Origin: Paenibacillus xylaniclasticus
Lineage (GTDB): Bacteria > Bacillota > Bacilli > Paenibacillales > Paenibacillaceae
Direction of reading: 5' to 3'
Length of the DNA stretch: 64,000 nucleotides
Assembly: GCF_004001065.1 (NCBI RefSeq)
Contig: NZ_BIML01000004.1
Span: forward strand, 310,001-374,000
Notes under the pieces: generated by a model
The model's input: the letters and a program-made list of their open reading frames with translations, nothing else
Told to the model about the DNA's origin: nothing
The model's database searches: none
Part shown: positions 51,935 to 60,996 of the stretch, piece by piece
Numbering within the stretch: the first letter of the stretch is position 1
Layout: each line of letters starts with the position of its first letter
Translations under genes and position numbers: made by a program

Positions 51935-52909
51935 GTGAAGATCGAGAGAGAACGTCCTGGTTTATCTATCGGTTGGCAGCTTAGTGCGAAGCTGCGCAGC
52001 CGCCTGGAGATACTGCGCTACCGGGTGCTCGGCACGGAGATCGACAAGGGCTTATTATTTAAATTGGTTGTTTATTCCATTCTCATTAATGTGGCCTTCA
52101 TCTATTTGAAGCCGATTCTGTATATGGTTACAACGATGGTGAAGGATGCGAAAAATATTCTTGATCCGTCGGTTATTTGGGTACCGCGTTCGATTTATAC
52201 CGGGCATCTGCAGGAAGCGAGCCAGATGCTGCATTACGGTAAGAGCTTCTTCATCAGCGTCTCGCTTGCCACTTCTGTATCGGTACTGCAGGTGTTCTCA
52301 TGCGCTATTGCTGGGTATGCGTTCGCAAGACTAGACTTCCCGTTGAAGAAGCTGTGTGGAACGCTGCTTCTGTTCACATTTATTATGCCGCCGCAAGTGA
52401 CGATTCTGCCGACGATTATGCTGTTTAAACAGTTCGGCTGGATGAACACATTCTTGCCAATGGTCGTTCCTGCTTTATTCGGTCATGGGCTCAAAGGAGC
52501 AATGTTCGTCATCATTTACCGTTCCTTCTATTCCACATTACCGAAGGAGTTGGACGAAGCGGCGCGCATCGACGGGGCTGGACCGTTCAAAATGTTTTTC
52601 CGTGTCATGTTTCCGATATCCCGTTCGGCGACTGTCGTTGTGCTGTTGTTCGCGTTCGTCTGGAACTGGAACGATTTCTATTTCCCGTCACTCTTCATGT
52701 TTACCGCAGAAAATGTACCGTTGTCCATCACATTGGCTCGAATGGCCGGAGAGATGGCGCAAGCGGCTGGAGCCGGTGAAATTACGGTATATGCTGAATC
52801 GATAAAGATGTCGGCGTCCTTTTTAATTATTATGCCGCTATTGGTCGTATATCTCGTTATGCAGCGCTGGTTCATTGAAGGGGTAGAGCGCTCTGGATTG
52901 GTTGAATAA
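51935..52909 (+). CDS. Sugar ABC permease, UgpE type (pair B, second)
   Basis: A 324-residue permease with a 45-residue cytosolic N-terminal extension, six transmembrane helices and EAA loop EAARIDGAGPFKMFFRVMFPISRS. The start is GTG 51935 behind AGGGGGGGACG. It ends the operon; promoter P2 of the monooxygenase cassette starts 8 bp after its stop. Confidence 0.86.
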   Translation: MKIERERPGLSIGWQLSAKLRSRLEILRYRVLGTEIDKGLLFKLVVYSILINVAFIYLKPILYMVTTMVKDAKNILDPSVIWVPRSIYTGHLQEASQMLHYGKSFFISVSLATSVSVLQVFSCAIAGYAFARLDFPLKKLCGTLLLFTFIMPPQVTILPTIMLFKQFGWMNTFLPMVVPALFGHGLKGAMFVIIYRSFYSTLPKELDEAARIDGAGPFKMFFRVMFPISRSATVVVLLFAFVWNWNDFYFPSLFMFTAENVPLSITLARMAGEMAQAAGAGEITVYAESIKMSASFLIIMPLLVVYLVMQRWFIEGVERSGLVE

Positions 52910-52917
52910 AAAATGAT

Positions 52918-52946
52918 TTGACAAATAAAAACAATAATGTTAAATT
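52918..52946 (+). promoter_or_regulatory. Promoter P2 of the monooxygenase cassette
   Basis: TTGACA (52918-52923), a 17-base spacer and TAAATT (52941-52946). Both hexamers and the spacing match promoter P3 at 58635. Confidence 0.7.
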
Positions 52947-52952
52947 TTAAAG

Positions 52953-53050
52953 CATTAATCCTGATTAAGCTTATAAGATTTAACGGTTATAGTGCTTAAA
53001 TCGACCGGATAACCGGAGGTTGCTTCATCAAGCAGCTTTCGGTTATTTGC
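52953..53050 (+). promoter_or_regulatory. Leader RNA 2 with CCGG hairpin and terminator (attenuator)
   Basis: CCGG-AUAA-CCGG (53005-53016) overlaps the left arm of a terminator-like hairpin: ATAACCG (53009-53015) pairs with CGGTTAT (53040-53046), over an inner TTGCTT/AAGCAG stem, followed by TTGCGTTT. The 21-nt block 52999-53019 is identical to leader 1, while upstream sequences differ, so the block is under selection. Confidence 0.62.
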
Positions 53051-53089
53051 GTTTAGGATTAAATATGATTGAGATTGAGGTGTATTTGA

Positions 53090-54406
53090 ATGAGCGAGAA
53101 CAAACGGAAAGCTCACTTGAACGTGTTTCTGAGAGCGACAGGCCATCATGCCGGGGCATGGCGTCACGTTGACTCCAAGCCAGAACTTGAGCTGGATATT
53201 GATTACTTGGCACAGCTGGCGCAGCTCGCGGAGCGGGGGAAGCTCGATTCGATATTTCTTGCCGATGGCTATGCCGGAGCGGGCAGCAAGCTCGAACCCT
53301 TCACGCTGCTTTCGGCGCTCGCTTCCGTTACGAAGCATATTGGACTGATTGCAACGGTCGGTACTGTCTATAACGAGCCGTTCCACGTCGCTCGCCAGTT
53401 CGCATCGCTCGATCATATTAGCGGCGGACGTGCTGGCTGGAATATCGTAACCGGTGCAGGCTCGGCGGCGCACAATTTCGGTCGGGATGAGCATCCTGAG
53501 CATTCCGAGCGGTACGATACGGGCGAAGAATTCGTCGAAGTGGTGAAGCAGCTATGGGACAGCTGGGAGGACGATGCGCTTATCTACGATAAAGCGAATG
53601 GGCGTTTGATTGATTCCAACAAGGTGCATGAGATTCATTTCAAGGGCCGCACGTACTCGGTGAAAGGGCCGCTAAATATTCCTCGTCCACCGCAAGGTTA
53701 TCCAGTGCTCGTGCAGGCCGGTTCTTCCGAGCGTGGTAAGGAGCTTGCCGCGAAGACTGCGGAAGTGATCTTCACCGCGCAGCAGACATTCGAAGCAGGA
53801 CGTGAATTCTATGCTGATGTGAAATCAAGACTAGCGAAATATGGACGGACCGTGGACGAGCTTGTCATCATGCCGGGATTTGCTCCTATCGTCGCGGACA
53901 CGGAAGCGGAGGCGAAGGATATCGAGGCAGAGCTTCATTCATACGTCGATACGAAGCGGGCGCTGCAGAGCTTGTCCGAACGATTTACGGTCGATCTGAC
54001 GGAATACGATTTGGACGATCCGGTACCGCTCGATAAAGCGAAGCCGCCCGAGCAATTTAACGGCATTCGCAGTCGTCAGGACGCGGTGCTTGATCCGGCA
54101 AGACGTGAAGGGTTTACCATTCGTCAATTATTGTACCGCAGTAACGGCGGACACGGGCATATTACGTTCAGCGGTTCGGTACTGCAAACGGCTGATTTTA
54201 TTGAGAAATGGATCCGTAACGATGCGGCTGACGGGTTCAACGTACTGCCTCAGCTCGTTCCGACAGGGCTTGAGGTGTTCATCGACAAGGTTATTCCGGA
54301 GCTGCAAAACCGCGGCTTGTTCCGAACGGAATACGAGGGCACTACACTGCGCGATAGCCTAGGGTTGAAGCGGCCGGCGAATGTCCGGCGTTTGCAGCGA
54401 CAATGA
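53090..54406 (+). CDS. FMN-dependent monooxygenase 1, NtaA/SnaA/DmoA family
   Basis: A 438-residue bacterial luciferase-like (LLM) flavin monooxygenase. Family marks: HLNVFLRATGHHAGAWRH at the N terminus, LDSIFLADGYAG, GLIATVGTVYNEPFHVARQFASLDH, GRAGWNIVTGAGSAAHNFG and PLNIPRPPQGYPVLVQAGSS. The family includes nitrilotriacetate, dimethyl sulfide and dibenzothiophene sulfone monooxygenases. It uses FMNH2 from a reductase partner; the nitroreductase at 58802 is a candidate supplier. Ribosome binding site GAGGTG. First gene behind leader RNA 2. Confidence 0.87.
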   Translation: MSENKRKAHLNVFLRATGHHAGAWRHVDSKPELELDIDYLAQLAQLAERGKLDSIFLADGYAGAGSKLEPFTLLSALASVTKHIGLIATVGTVYNEPFHVARQFASLDHISGGRAGWNIVTGAGSAAHNFGRDEHPEHSERYDTGEEFVEVVKQLWDSWEDDALIYDKANGRLIDSNKVHEIHFKGRTYSVKGPLNIPRPPQGYPVLVQAGSSERGKELAAKTAEVIFTAQQTFEAGREFYADVKSRLAKYGRTVDELVIMPGFAPIVADTEAEAKDIEAELHSYVDTKRALQSLSERFTVDLTEYDLDDPVPLDKAKPPEQFNGIRSRQDAVLDPARREGFTIRQLLYRSNGGHGHITFSGSVLQTADFIEKWIRNDAADGFNVLPQLVPTGLEVFIDKVIPELQNRGLFRTEYEGTTLRDSLGLKRPANVRRLQRQ

Positions 54407-54428
54407 CAGGCAAGGTTAGGAGGCCGTT

Positions 54429-55823
54429 ATGAAGATGAGACCAAATAGAACCATTAATATGCTGTTCGTGACCGCAGCCCTATTAACGGCTTGCGGGGGC
54501 GGAAGCGGCAGCGAGATCGAGAAGGAACAGGGCACGGATCAAGCCGGATCCGGGCAGATAGTGGAAGCAAGCGCGAAGGAAGAGCCGAGTGGAAATATTA
54601 AGCGGCTGGGCGATGAGAAGCTTACGCTTACGTTCTATTCGAGTGGACCAACGTTTACAGATGTTGAATTCAAGACGATGATTGCCGATCCGATTCATCA
54701 GAAATATCCGAACGTTACAATCGAGAGAATATCACCGGCCGCGACTACGACACCGGAAGAAGTACTGTCGACGCAAACGCCGGACATATTGTTCACGAGT
54801 GTATCACAGCGGCTCATTCGTACGGGAGCGTTCGAGGATTTACGAGGACTTATTAAAAAGTTCAATTTCGATGAAAGCCGCCTTAAGCCTATTGCTTACA
54901 ACTATATCAAAGACGCAACCAAAGGCCGAGGCGATCAGATTTACGCGCTGCCGTTCAACGTCAATCAGCACATTTTGTACTATAACAAAGACATCTTTGA
55001 CAAGTTCGGCGTTCCTTATCCGACTGAGAAGCAAATGACATGGGAGGAAGCGGTTGAGTTGGGTAAGCAGCTGACACGTACGGAGAACGGCGTCAACTAT
55101 GTTGGTCTTGTAGTGGACAACCTGCAAGGGCTTGGTAAGTCGCTCGGGCTGCCTTATGTAGATCGTGAAACGGGGCAGGCAGCGCTCGATACGCCGGAAT
55201 GGCTCCGAGTATTCGAACTGCTGAAGCAAATCTACGAAATTCCGGGTTATGTTGCTCCGGACGGCACATGGAATTGGACTCGAGATCATTTTATGAAGGA
55301 TCAGAACATTGCGATGCGTGCTGCTTGGCTGGCGAACATGGTCGGTCCGCTGGAGGAGCTGCGCCAGCAAGGGGTTGAGTTCAACTGGGATATAGCGCCA
55401 GTACCGAATTTCGAAGATCAGCTTGGTACGACGAGAGAAGCGCAAATCCATTCCGTATCGATTAATAGCCAAAGCAAGCATAAGGATGAAGCTTTCCAGG
55501 TGCTGGAGTATCTTTTGTCAGATGAAGGGCAGCGAACGATTGCGAGAAATGGCCGTGTGCCGGCGATCATTAATCCTGAGCTTGAGAAGGAGTATGGCGC
55601 GGATATTCCGGTTCTGCAGGGCAAAACAGTGCAAAACGTCTTCGTGGGCACACCAATTCAGGAGCACTATCAACATCCGTACGAGGCTGAGATTTCGATT
55701 CGATTAACAGAAGCGGCAGAAGGAATGGCCATTCACGGCCTTGATGTGAACTCGGCTATACGTCAAGCGACGGAAGCGATCAATAAAGATGTCGAAACAT
55801 TAAAAACGACGATAGGCCAGTAA
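54429..55823 (+). CDS. Orphan solute-binding lipoprotein 1
   Basis: A 464-residue extracellular binding protein of the sugar-type (family 1) fold, with lipobox LLTAC (Cys22) and a Gly/Ser/Glu-rich linker. No permease gene follows it. It is strongly similar in sequence to the second copy at 57206 (shared TTTPEEVL, MVGPLEELRQQG, EFNWDIAP and VLQGKTVQNVFVG segments). It probably feeds the substrate of the neighbouring monooxygenases, perhaps through permease pair B upstream. Ribosome binding site TTAGGAGG. Confidence 0.85.
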   Translation: MKMRPNRTINMLFVTAALLTACGGGSGSEIEKEQGTDQAGSGQIVEASAKEEPSGNIKRLGDEKLTLTFYSSGPTFTDVEFKTMIADPIHQKYPNVTIERISPAATTTPEEVLSTQTPDILFTSVSQRLIRTGAFEDLRGLIKKFNFDESRLKPIAYNYIKDATKGRGDQIYALPFNVNQHILYYNKDIFDKFGVPYPTEKQMTWEEAVELGKQLTRTENGVNYVGLVVDNLQGLGKSLGLPYVDRETGQAALDTPEWLRVFELLKQIYEIPGYVAPDGTWNWTRDHFMKDQNIAMRAAWLANMVGPLEELRQQGVEFNWDIAPVPNFEDQLGTTREAQIHSVSINSQSKHKDEAFQVLEYLLSDEGQRTIARNGRVPAIINPELEKEYGADIPVLQGKTVQNVFVGTPIQEHYQHPYEAEISIRLTEAAEGMAIHGLDVNSAIRQATEAINKDVETLKTTIGQ

Positions 55824-55847
55824 TAGTCAGAAAGAGGAGGAATGACG

Positions 55848-57170
55848 ATGAGTAAATCGAAACGTCAGCTGCATTTGAATGCTTTTCTATTCGGTACGGG
55901 CCATCATGAGGCGTCCTGGCGATTGCCTGAAGCGAGACCGGACAAAAATCTTGATTTTGAACATATACTTAGCATCGTGCAAACGGCCGAGCGCGGACTG
56001 CTGGATTCGGTATTTCTTGCGGATGGATATGTCGGTCGATCGAACAAGCTTGAGCCATTCACAGAACTTGCAGCGCTCGCGAGCCGGACGAAGCATATTG
56101 GCTTGATCGCCACAGTCGGAACGACCTATAACGAGCCGTTCCATGTCGCACGCAAGTTCGCCTCACTCGACCATATCAGCAAAGGACGCGCTGGCTGGAA
56201 CATCGTGACAGGCGCTGGCTCAGCTGCACATAACTTCGGACTGGAGGAGCATCCTGCGCATGCGGAGCGGTATGAAGACGCTAATGAATTTGTCGAGGTC
56301 GTCAAGCAGCTGTGGGACAGCTGGGAGGACGATGCGGTGCTGAACGACAAGGTGTCAGGCAGACTGTACGATCAAAGCAAAATTCATACGATTAATTACG
56401 TAGGCAAGTATTACAAGGTGCAAGGCCCGCTTAATATCGCCCGGCCGCCGCAGGGCTATCCGGTGCTTGTTCAAGCGGGCTCATCTGAAAGCGGAAAAGA
56501 ATTTGCGGCGAAGGTCGCAGAAGTAATTTTCACCGCCCATCAGAGCATCGAAAGCGCTCAGCTGTTCTATCATGACGTTAAATCACGTCTTGCGAAGTAC
56601 GGCCGCACGAATGATGAGCTTCATATATTGCCAGGAATCAGTCCGATTCTCGCAGAGACGGAATCCGAAGCGCATGAAATTGAGAACCAGCTGTTCGAGT
56701 TTATCGATAAGGACATTGCGGTCCGCAATTTGTCAGAGCGTCTCGGCGTCGATCTGTCTGCTCGTTCAATTGACGAGCCGCTGACCATTGAAGGGCTGCG
56801 AACGACCGATGAGGTGAACGGCAACAAAAGCCGTCATCAGCTTATTCTCGACTTGATCCGTGACGAGCAGCTTTCACTGCGGCAGCTCATTGGACGTCTC
56901 GGCGGAGCGCGCGGACACTTCACGTTCACGGGAACGCCGATCCAACTGGCGGATAAAATTGAGGAATGGTTTGTTAATGGAGCGGCAGATGGCTTTAACG
57001 TGATGCCTCAAGTGTATCCGAGCGGACTTGAAATTTTCGTGGATAAAGTGATCCCGGAACTGCAAAACCGCGGACTGTTCCGTACCGCCTATGAGGGCAC
57101 AACGTTGCGCGATAGGCTTGGCTTGAAGCGCCCGGAGAACGCCCGCCGCTGGGCGAAAGCTTATCAATAA
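55848..57170 (+). CDS. FMN-dependent monooxygenase 2, NtaA/SnaA/DmoA family
   Basis: A 440-residue paralogue of monooxygenase 1, with the same motifs (HLNAFLFGTGHHEASWR, GLIATVGTTYNEPFHVARKFASLDH, GRAGWNIVTGAGSAAHNFG). ATG 55848 is preferred over ATG 55842 because AGAGGAGG is 8 bases upstream of the former and only 2 from the latter. It lies between the two binding-protein genes, so the order is monooxygenase, binding protein, monooxygenase, binding protein. Confidence 0.87.
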   Translation: MSKSKRQLHLNAFLFGTGHHEASWRLPEARPDKNLDFEHILSIVQTAERGLLDSVFLADGYVGRSNKLEPFTELAALASRTKHIGLIATVGTTYNEPFHVARKFASLDHISKGRAGWNIVTGAGSAAHNFGLEEHPAHAERYEDANEFVEVVKQLWDSWEDDAVLNDKVSGRLYDQSKIHTINYVGKYYKVQGPLNIARPPQGYPVLVQAGSSESGKEFAAKVAEVIFTAHQSIESAQLFYHDVKSRLAKYGRTNDELHILPGISPILAETESEAHEIENQLFEFIDKDIAVRNLSERLGVDLSARSIDEPLTIEGLRTTDEVNGNKSRHQLILDLIRDEQLSLRQLIGRLGGARGHFTFTGTPIQLADKIEEWFVNGAADGFNVMPQVYPSGLEIFVDKVIPELQNRGLFRTAYEGTTLRDRLGLKRPENARRWAKAYQ

Positions 57171-57205
57171 ATTCTAACATGGTCATCTAAGGGAGAGAGC
57201 ATGAG

Positions 57206-58588
57206 ATGAAGAAAGTAGCGAACAGCATTACTGCACTATTACTGCTGTCTATTTTATCCGCTTGCGGCGGTAATGGGGGAGGGGAGAAGGCAACGAACGC
57301 AGACCATACGGAAAACACGAATACAGGCACTAATATAAAGAATTCATCCACTGCTGATGAGCACAAGCTGGGCAGCAAGCCCTTGACACTGACGTTCTAC
57401 AGCACGAGCGGAACATTGCCGGATACAGAATTCAAAACGTTGATTGCCGATCCGATTCATGCCAAATATCCAAAGGTGACGATCGAGCGGATTACGCCAG
57501 CAGCGACAACGACTCCAGAAGAAGTGTTGACGACGCATACACCTGACATTATATATTCAACTTCCACGACTCACCAAAGAATAAAGCGTACAGGCGTTTA
57601 TGAAGATTTGCGCGGCTTAATTGATCAGTATCAATTCGATACGAGCCGCATCAAACCGATTCTGTGGAATTATATTGAGGAGCTTGGGGACAACGGGGAG
57701 ATATTCGCAATCCCGTTCAATTCGAACCAGCACGTACTCTATTATAACAAAGATATATTCGATAAATTCGGCGTCGAATATCCGACCAGTGAGCAGCTAA
57801 CCTGGGATCAGGTGCTTGAAACCGCGAAGAAGCTGACGCGGACCGAGAACGGTGTCCATTACGTCGGCTTGTCGGTCGATAACTTAACAGGCTTGGCCAA
57901 GGGGCTGGGACTGCCATACTTGGATCGTGAAACGGGTAATGCGGCGATCGATACGCCGGAATGGCATCGCATTTTCGAATTGAATAAGCAAATTTTCGAA
58001 ATACCGGGTTACGTTTCGCGAGATGGTGTGTGGGAGTATGGACGTGATCAGTTTATGAAGGAGCAGACCGTTGCTATGCGCGTTACGTGGCTGGCTAATA
58101 TGGTTGGCCCGCTTGAGGAGCTGCGCCAGCAAGGCATTGAGTTTAATTGGGACATTGCGCCAGCACCGAACTTTGAGGATCAATTGGGCAAGACGAGGGA
58201 AGCGCAAATCCATTCGTTATCAATCAATACTCAGAGCCAACATAAGGAAGAAGCGTTCCAGGTCATTGCCGAGATTTTATCCGACGAAGGTCAGCGCATT
58301 CTTTCACGTAATGGCCGGGTACCTGCTATTATAAACCCAGAACTGGTGAAGGAGTACGGGCTGGAGATTCCGGTGCTGCAAGGCAAAACCGTTCAAAACG
58401 TATTTGTCGGCGAGCCGCTTCAGGAGCATTATTTCCACCCCTATGAGACAGAGATTTCCGCTCGTCTGACCGAGGCGGCAGCAGATATGGCTGTTAACGG
58501 ATTAGATGTCAATTCAGCGATCCGCAAAGCGACCGAAGCCATTAATAAGGATGTTGAATCGCTGCGGGCGACAATTGGCGAACAATAA
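57206..58588 (+). CDS. Orphan solute-binding lipoprotein 2
   Basis: A 460-residue lipoprotein (lipobox ILSAC, Cys20, then a Gly/Asn/Thr-rich linker) closely related to the 54429 protein through its whole binding domain. The ligand-facing residues are mostly conserved between the two, so they may bind similar ligands. Ribosome binding site AAGGGAGAG. No permease partner follows; the next gene is a nitroreductase with its own promoter. Confidence 0.85.
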   Translation: MKKVANSITALLLLSILSACGGNGGGEKATNADHTENTNTGTNIKNSSTADEHKLGSKPLTLTFYSTSGTLPDTEFKTLIADPIHAKYPKVTIERITPAATTTPEEVLTTHTPDIIYSTSTTHQRIKRTGVYEDLRGLIDQYQFDTSRIKPILWNYIEELGDNGEIFAIPFNSNQHVLYYNKDIFDKFGVEYPTSEQLTWDQVLETAKKLTRTENGVHYVGLSVDNLTGLAKGLGLPYLDRETGNAAIDTPEWHRIFELNKQIFEIPGYVSRDGVWEYGRDQFMKEQTVAMRVTWLANMVGPLEELRQQGIEFNWDIAPAPNFEDQLGKTREAQIHSLSINTQSQHKEEAFQVIAEILSDEGQRILSRNGRVPAIINPELVKEYGLEIPVLQGKTVQNVFVGEPLQEHYFHPYETEISARLTEAAADMAVNGLDVNSAIRKATEAINKDVESLRATIGEQ

Positions 58589-58634
58589 GCAGTAGTCTAG
58601 GCTGGATATAATGATTACTGAATGATTATTCATA

Positions 58635-58663
58635 TTGACAGTAGTGATGGATAATGGTAAATT
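58635..58663 (+). promoter_or_regulatory. Promoter P3 of the nitroreductase unit
   Basis: TTGACA (58635-58640), a 17-base spacer and TAAATT (58658-58663), the same hexamers as P2. TGAAT-GATT-ATTCA (58619-58632) lies just upstream. Confidence 0.7.
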
Positions 58664-58669
58664 TAGCTT

Positions 58670-58760
58670 GTTATAATTAAACTAAATTGATAGGAATTAT
58701 AAGAATAATAGCCTGCCGGACCACCGGAGACACCGCTAATTGTGTCTCCGGTTTTTTATT
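58670..58760 (+). promoter_or_regulatory. Leader RNA 3 with CCGG hairpin and terminator (attenuator)
   Basis: CCGG-ACCA-CCGG (58716-58727) overlaps a perfect terminator: ACCGGAGACAC (58723-58733) pairs with GTGTCTCCGGT (58742-58752), followed by six T residues. The four loop bases differ from leaders 1 and 2 (ACCA against AUAA) while both CCGG arms are kept. Confidence 0.65.
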
Positions 58761-58801
58761 GGATGCGGACTGCCGGCTTTGACAGGAGGAAGAAGGAAGA
58801 G

Positions 58802-59554
58802 ATGAACGACACGATTCGCTTGCTGAGAGCACATCGGTCGATACGCAAGTACAAGGACGATGTGGTATCGGATGAACATTTGCAGGCAATTGCGTTAGCC
58901 GCCCAGGCTGCGCCAACATCATCGAACATTCAAGCTTATAGCGTCGTTGCTGTACGAGATGCGAAGCGCAGGCGAGTGCTGGCAGGGCTGGCCGGCAATC
59001 AGAAGCATATTGAAGAAAGTCCGTTGTTCTTCGTCTGGCTTGCCGATTTGAACAAGATTCGCGCTGCGATTCAGCTGCATGAAGAAACGGAACTGCAGCA
59101 GAATACAGAGCTGTTTCTGCTGGCGACGATCGATGCGACATTGGCTGCACAGAATGCTGTCATCGCTGCGGAATCGCTCGGATACGGCACCGTCTATATC
59201 GGCGGCATTCGGAACAATCCGCAGGCGGTCAGCGAGCTGCTGGAGCTTCCGCCGCTGGTGTATCCCGTATTCGGACTATGTGTTGGCGTGCCCGATCAAG
59301 AGCCGGATATTCGGCCTCGACTTCCGCTTCGCGCTTTTCTGCATGAGGAGACATATCATCATGATCGAGTTGTCGGTGCGATAGAGGAATATGACGAGAC
59401 GACTCGCACGTACTATGCGACGCGCCGCGGAGGCGGCAAAGGCGGAGAGGTAGAGACGAAATGGTCGAGAGAAATGGTTCGCCGCTTTGATGGCGGACGC
59501 CTTCGCGGACATATGCGAAACTTTCTGCAGGATCGCGGCTTCGACCTGAGCTAG
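58802..59554 (+). CDS. NfsA-type flavin/nitroreductase
   Basis: A 250-residue nitroreductase superfamily protein of the NfsA/Frp/NfrA type: RAHRSIRKYKDDVV at the N terminus, APTSSNIQAYSVV, the AAESLGYGTVYIGGIRN segment and the basic C-terminal KWSREMVRRF tail. Members are NAD(P)H:FMN reductases that can supply reduced flavin. That fits a helper role for the three neighbouring FMN monooxygenases (inference). ATG 58802 follows GGAGGAAGAAGGAAG. First gene behind leader RNA 3. Confidence 0.85.
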   Translation: MNDTIRLLRAHRSIRKYKDDVVSDEHLQAIALAAQAAPTSSNIQAYSVVAVRDAKRRRVLAGLAGNQKHIEESPLFFVWLADLNKIRAAIQLHEETELQQNTELFLLATIDATLAAQNAVIAAESLGYGTVYIGGIRNNPQAVSELLELPPLVYPVFGLCVGVPDQEPDIRPRLPLRAFLHEETYHHDRVVGAIEEYDETTRTYYATRRGGGKGGEVETKWSREMVRRFDGGRLRGHMRNFLQDRGFDLS

Positions 59555-59590
59555 AGCTTTAGGGATGACTAGAGAAGAGGTGCGCAGCAT

Positions 59591-60964
59591 ATGAGTGGAT
59601 GGAATCAACGCAAGCAGGCACATTTCAACGTGTTTATGAGAGGATCCGGACATCATTCGGCCGCTTGGAAGCACCCGGATTCGAATCCGAAGGCCGATCT
59701 GGAGCTCGACTATTACGTCGGCATTGCGAGAATTGCAGAGCGTGGGCTGTTCGACTCCTTGTTCATGGCGGACAACTATTCGGGCTTCGGCCGCAGGCTG
59801 GAGCCGTTCACGCTACTGTCGGCGATCGCTGCTTTAACGAAGCATATTGGCTTCATCGCAACGGTCAGTACAACCTATAACGATCCGTATCACGTTGCGA
59901 GAAAGTTCGCCTCACTGGATCATATTAGCAAAGGGAGAGCGGCATGGAATATTGTTACCGGCCATTCCCAAGAGGATGCCGACAATTTGTCAAGGCCTGA
60001 GCATCCCGATGTGTCGACGCGGTATGAGATTGGGGATGAATTCGTCGAGGTGACGAAGCAGCTGTGGGACAGCTGGGAAGAGGATGCGCTCGTATACGAC
60101 AGAGTGAACGATGTAGCGCTCGACCGTAGGAAGGTGCATGAGATACATTTCAAAGGCAAGTATTACAACGTTAAAGGGCCTTTGAACATTCCAAGACCGC
60201 CGCAAGGTTATCCAGTACTTGTGCAAGCCGGCTCGTCGGAAGGCGGGAAGGAGCTCGCAGCGAAGACAGCCGAGGTCATCTTCACTGCACAACAGACGCT
60301 TGGCGCTGCACAAAATTTCTATCGCGACGTTAAATCCCGCTTGGCGAAGTACGGACGCAGACCGGAACATCTGCTGATTATGCCGGGTCTATGCCCAATC
60401 GTCGCCGACACGGAGAAGGAAGCTCGGGATATCGAGGAAGAATTCAACAGTCTTCTGAATCCGAAGCAGGCACTTCGCCGACTTTCTAACTATTTCACGG
60501 TTGATCTAACCGAATATTCGCTCGATGATCTGGTGCCGGTCGACAAGGCGAAACCGTATGGCTCGATTACTACTGGCATTACGAGCCGTCAAGAGGTCGT
60601 CGTTGACGCAGCTGCTCGGGATAAAATGACGCTTCGTCAGTTTATCGCCCGAAGCGCGGCTGCACACGGACATGTATCGTTCACTGGCTCGGTTATGCAA
60701 ACGGCTGATTTCATTGAACGATGGCTGCTGGAGAACGGCGCTGACGGCTTTAATATTCTGCCTCACGTTTATTACAAAGGTTTGGAAACGTTCGTCGACA
60801 AAGTCGTGCCGGAGCTGCAAAACCGCGGCTTGTTCCGAACAGAGTACGAAGGCAAGACGCTGCGAGAGAACCTTGGCTTGGAACGTCCAGTTAATCGTAA
60901 CCGAGCGAGATGGCTCGCATCGAGAGAAGGACAGAAGGCGCTGGCTCATAGCGACTGGGTTTAA
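59591..60964 (+). CDS. FMN-dependent monooxygenase 3, NtaA/SnaA/DmoA family
   Basis: A 457-residue paralogue of the other two monooxygenases (HFNVFMRGSGHHSAAWKH, GFIATVSTTYNDPYHVARKFASLDH, GRAAWNIVTGHSQEDADNL, PLNIPRPPQGYPVLVQAGSS). It has a longer C terminus and a different loop, NIVTGHSQED instead of NIVTGAGSAA, near the active-site region, suggesting a different substrate. It starts 37 bp after the nitroreductase stop, behind AGAGGTG, and precedes the aldo/keto reductase. Confidence 0.87.
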   Translation: MSGWNQRKQAHFNVFMRGSGHHSAAWKHPDSNPKADLELDYYVGIARIAERGLFDSLFMADNYSGFGRRLEPFTLLSAIAALTKHIGFIATVSTTYNDPYHVARKFASLDHISKGRAAWNIVTGHSQEDADNLSRPEHPDVSTRYEIGDEFVEVTKQLWDSWEEDALVYDRVNDVALDRRKVHEIHFKGKYYNVKGPLNIPRPPQGYPVLVQAGSSEGGKELAAKTAEVIFTAQQTLGAAQNFYRDVKSRLAKYGRRPEHLLIMPGLCPIVADTEKEARDIEEEFNSLLNPKQALRRLSNYFTVDLTEYSLDDLVPVDKAKPYGSITTGITSRQEVVVDAAARDKMTLRQFIARSAAAHGHVSFTGSVMQTADFIERWLLENGADGFNILPHVYYKGLETFVDKVVPELQNRGLFRTEYEGKTLRENLGLERPVNRNRARWLASREGQKALAHSDWV

Positions 60965-60996
60965 ACAAACGAATCTATGATTAGGAGGAATTTAAA

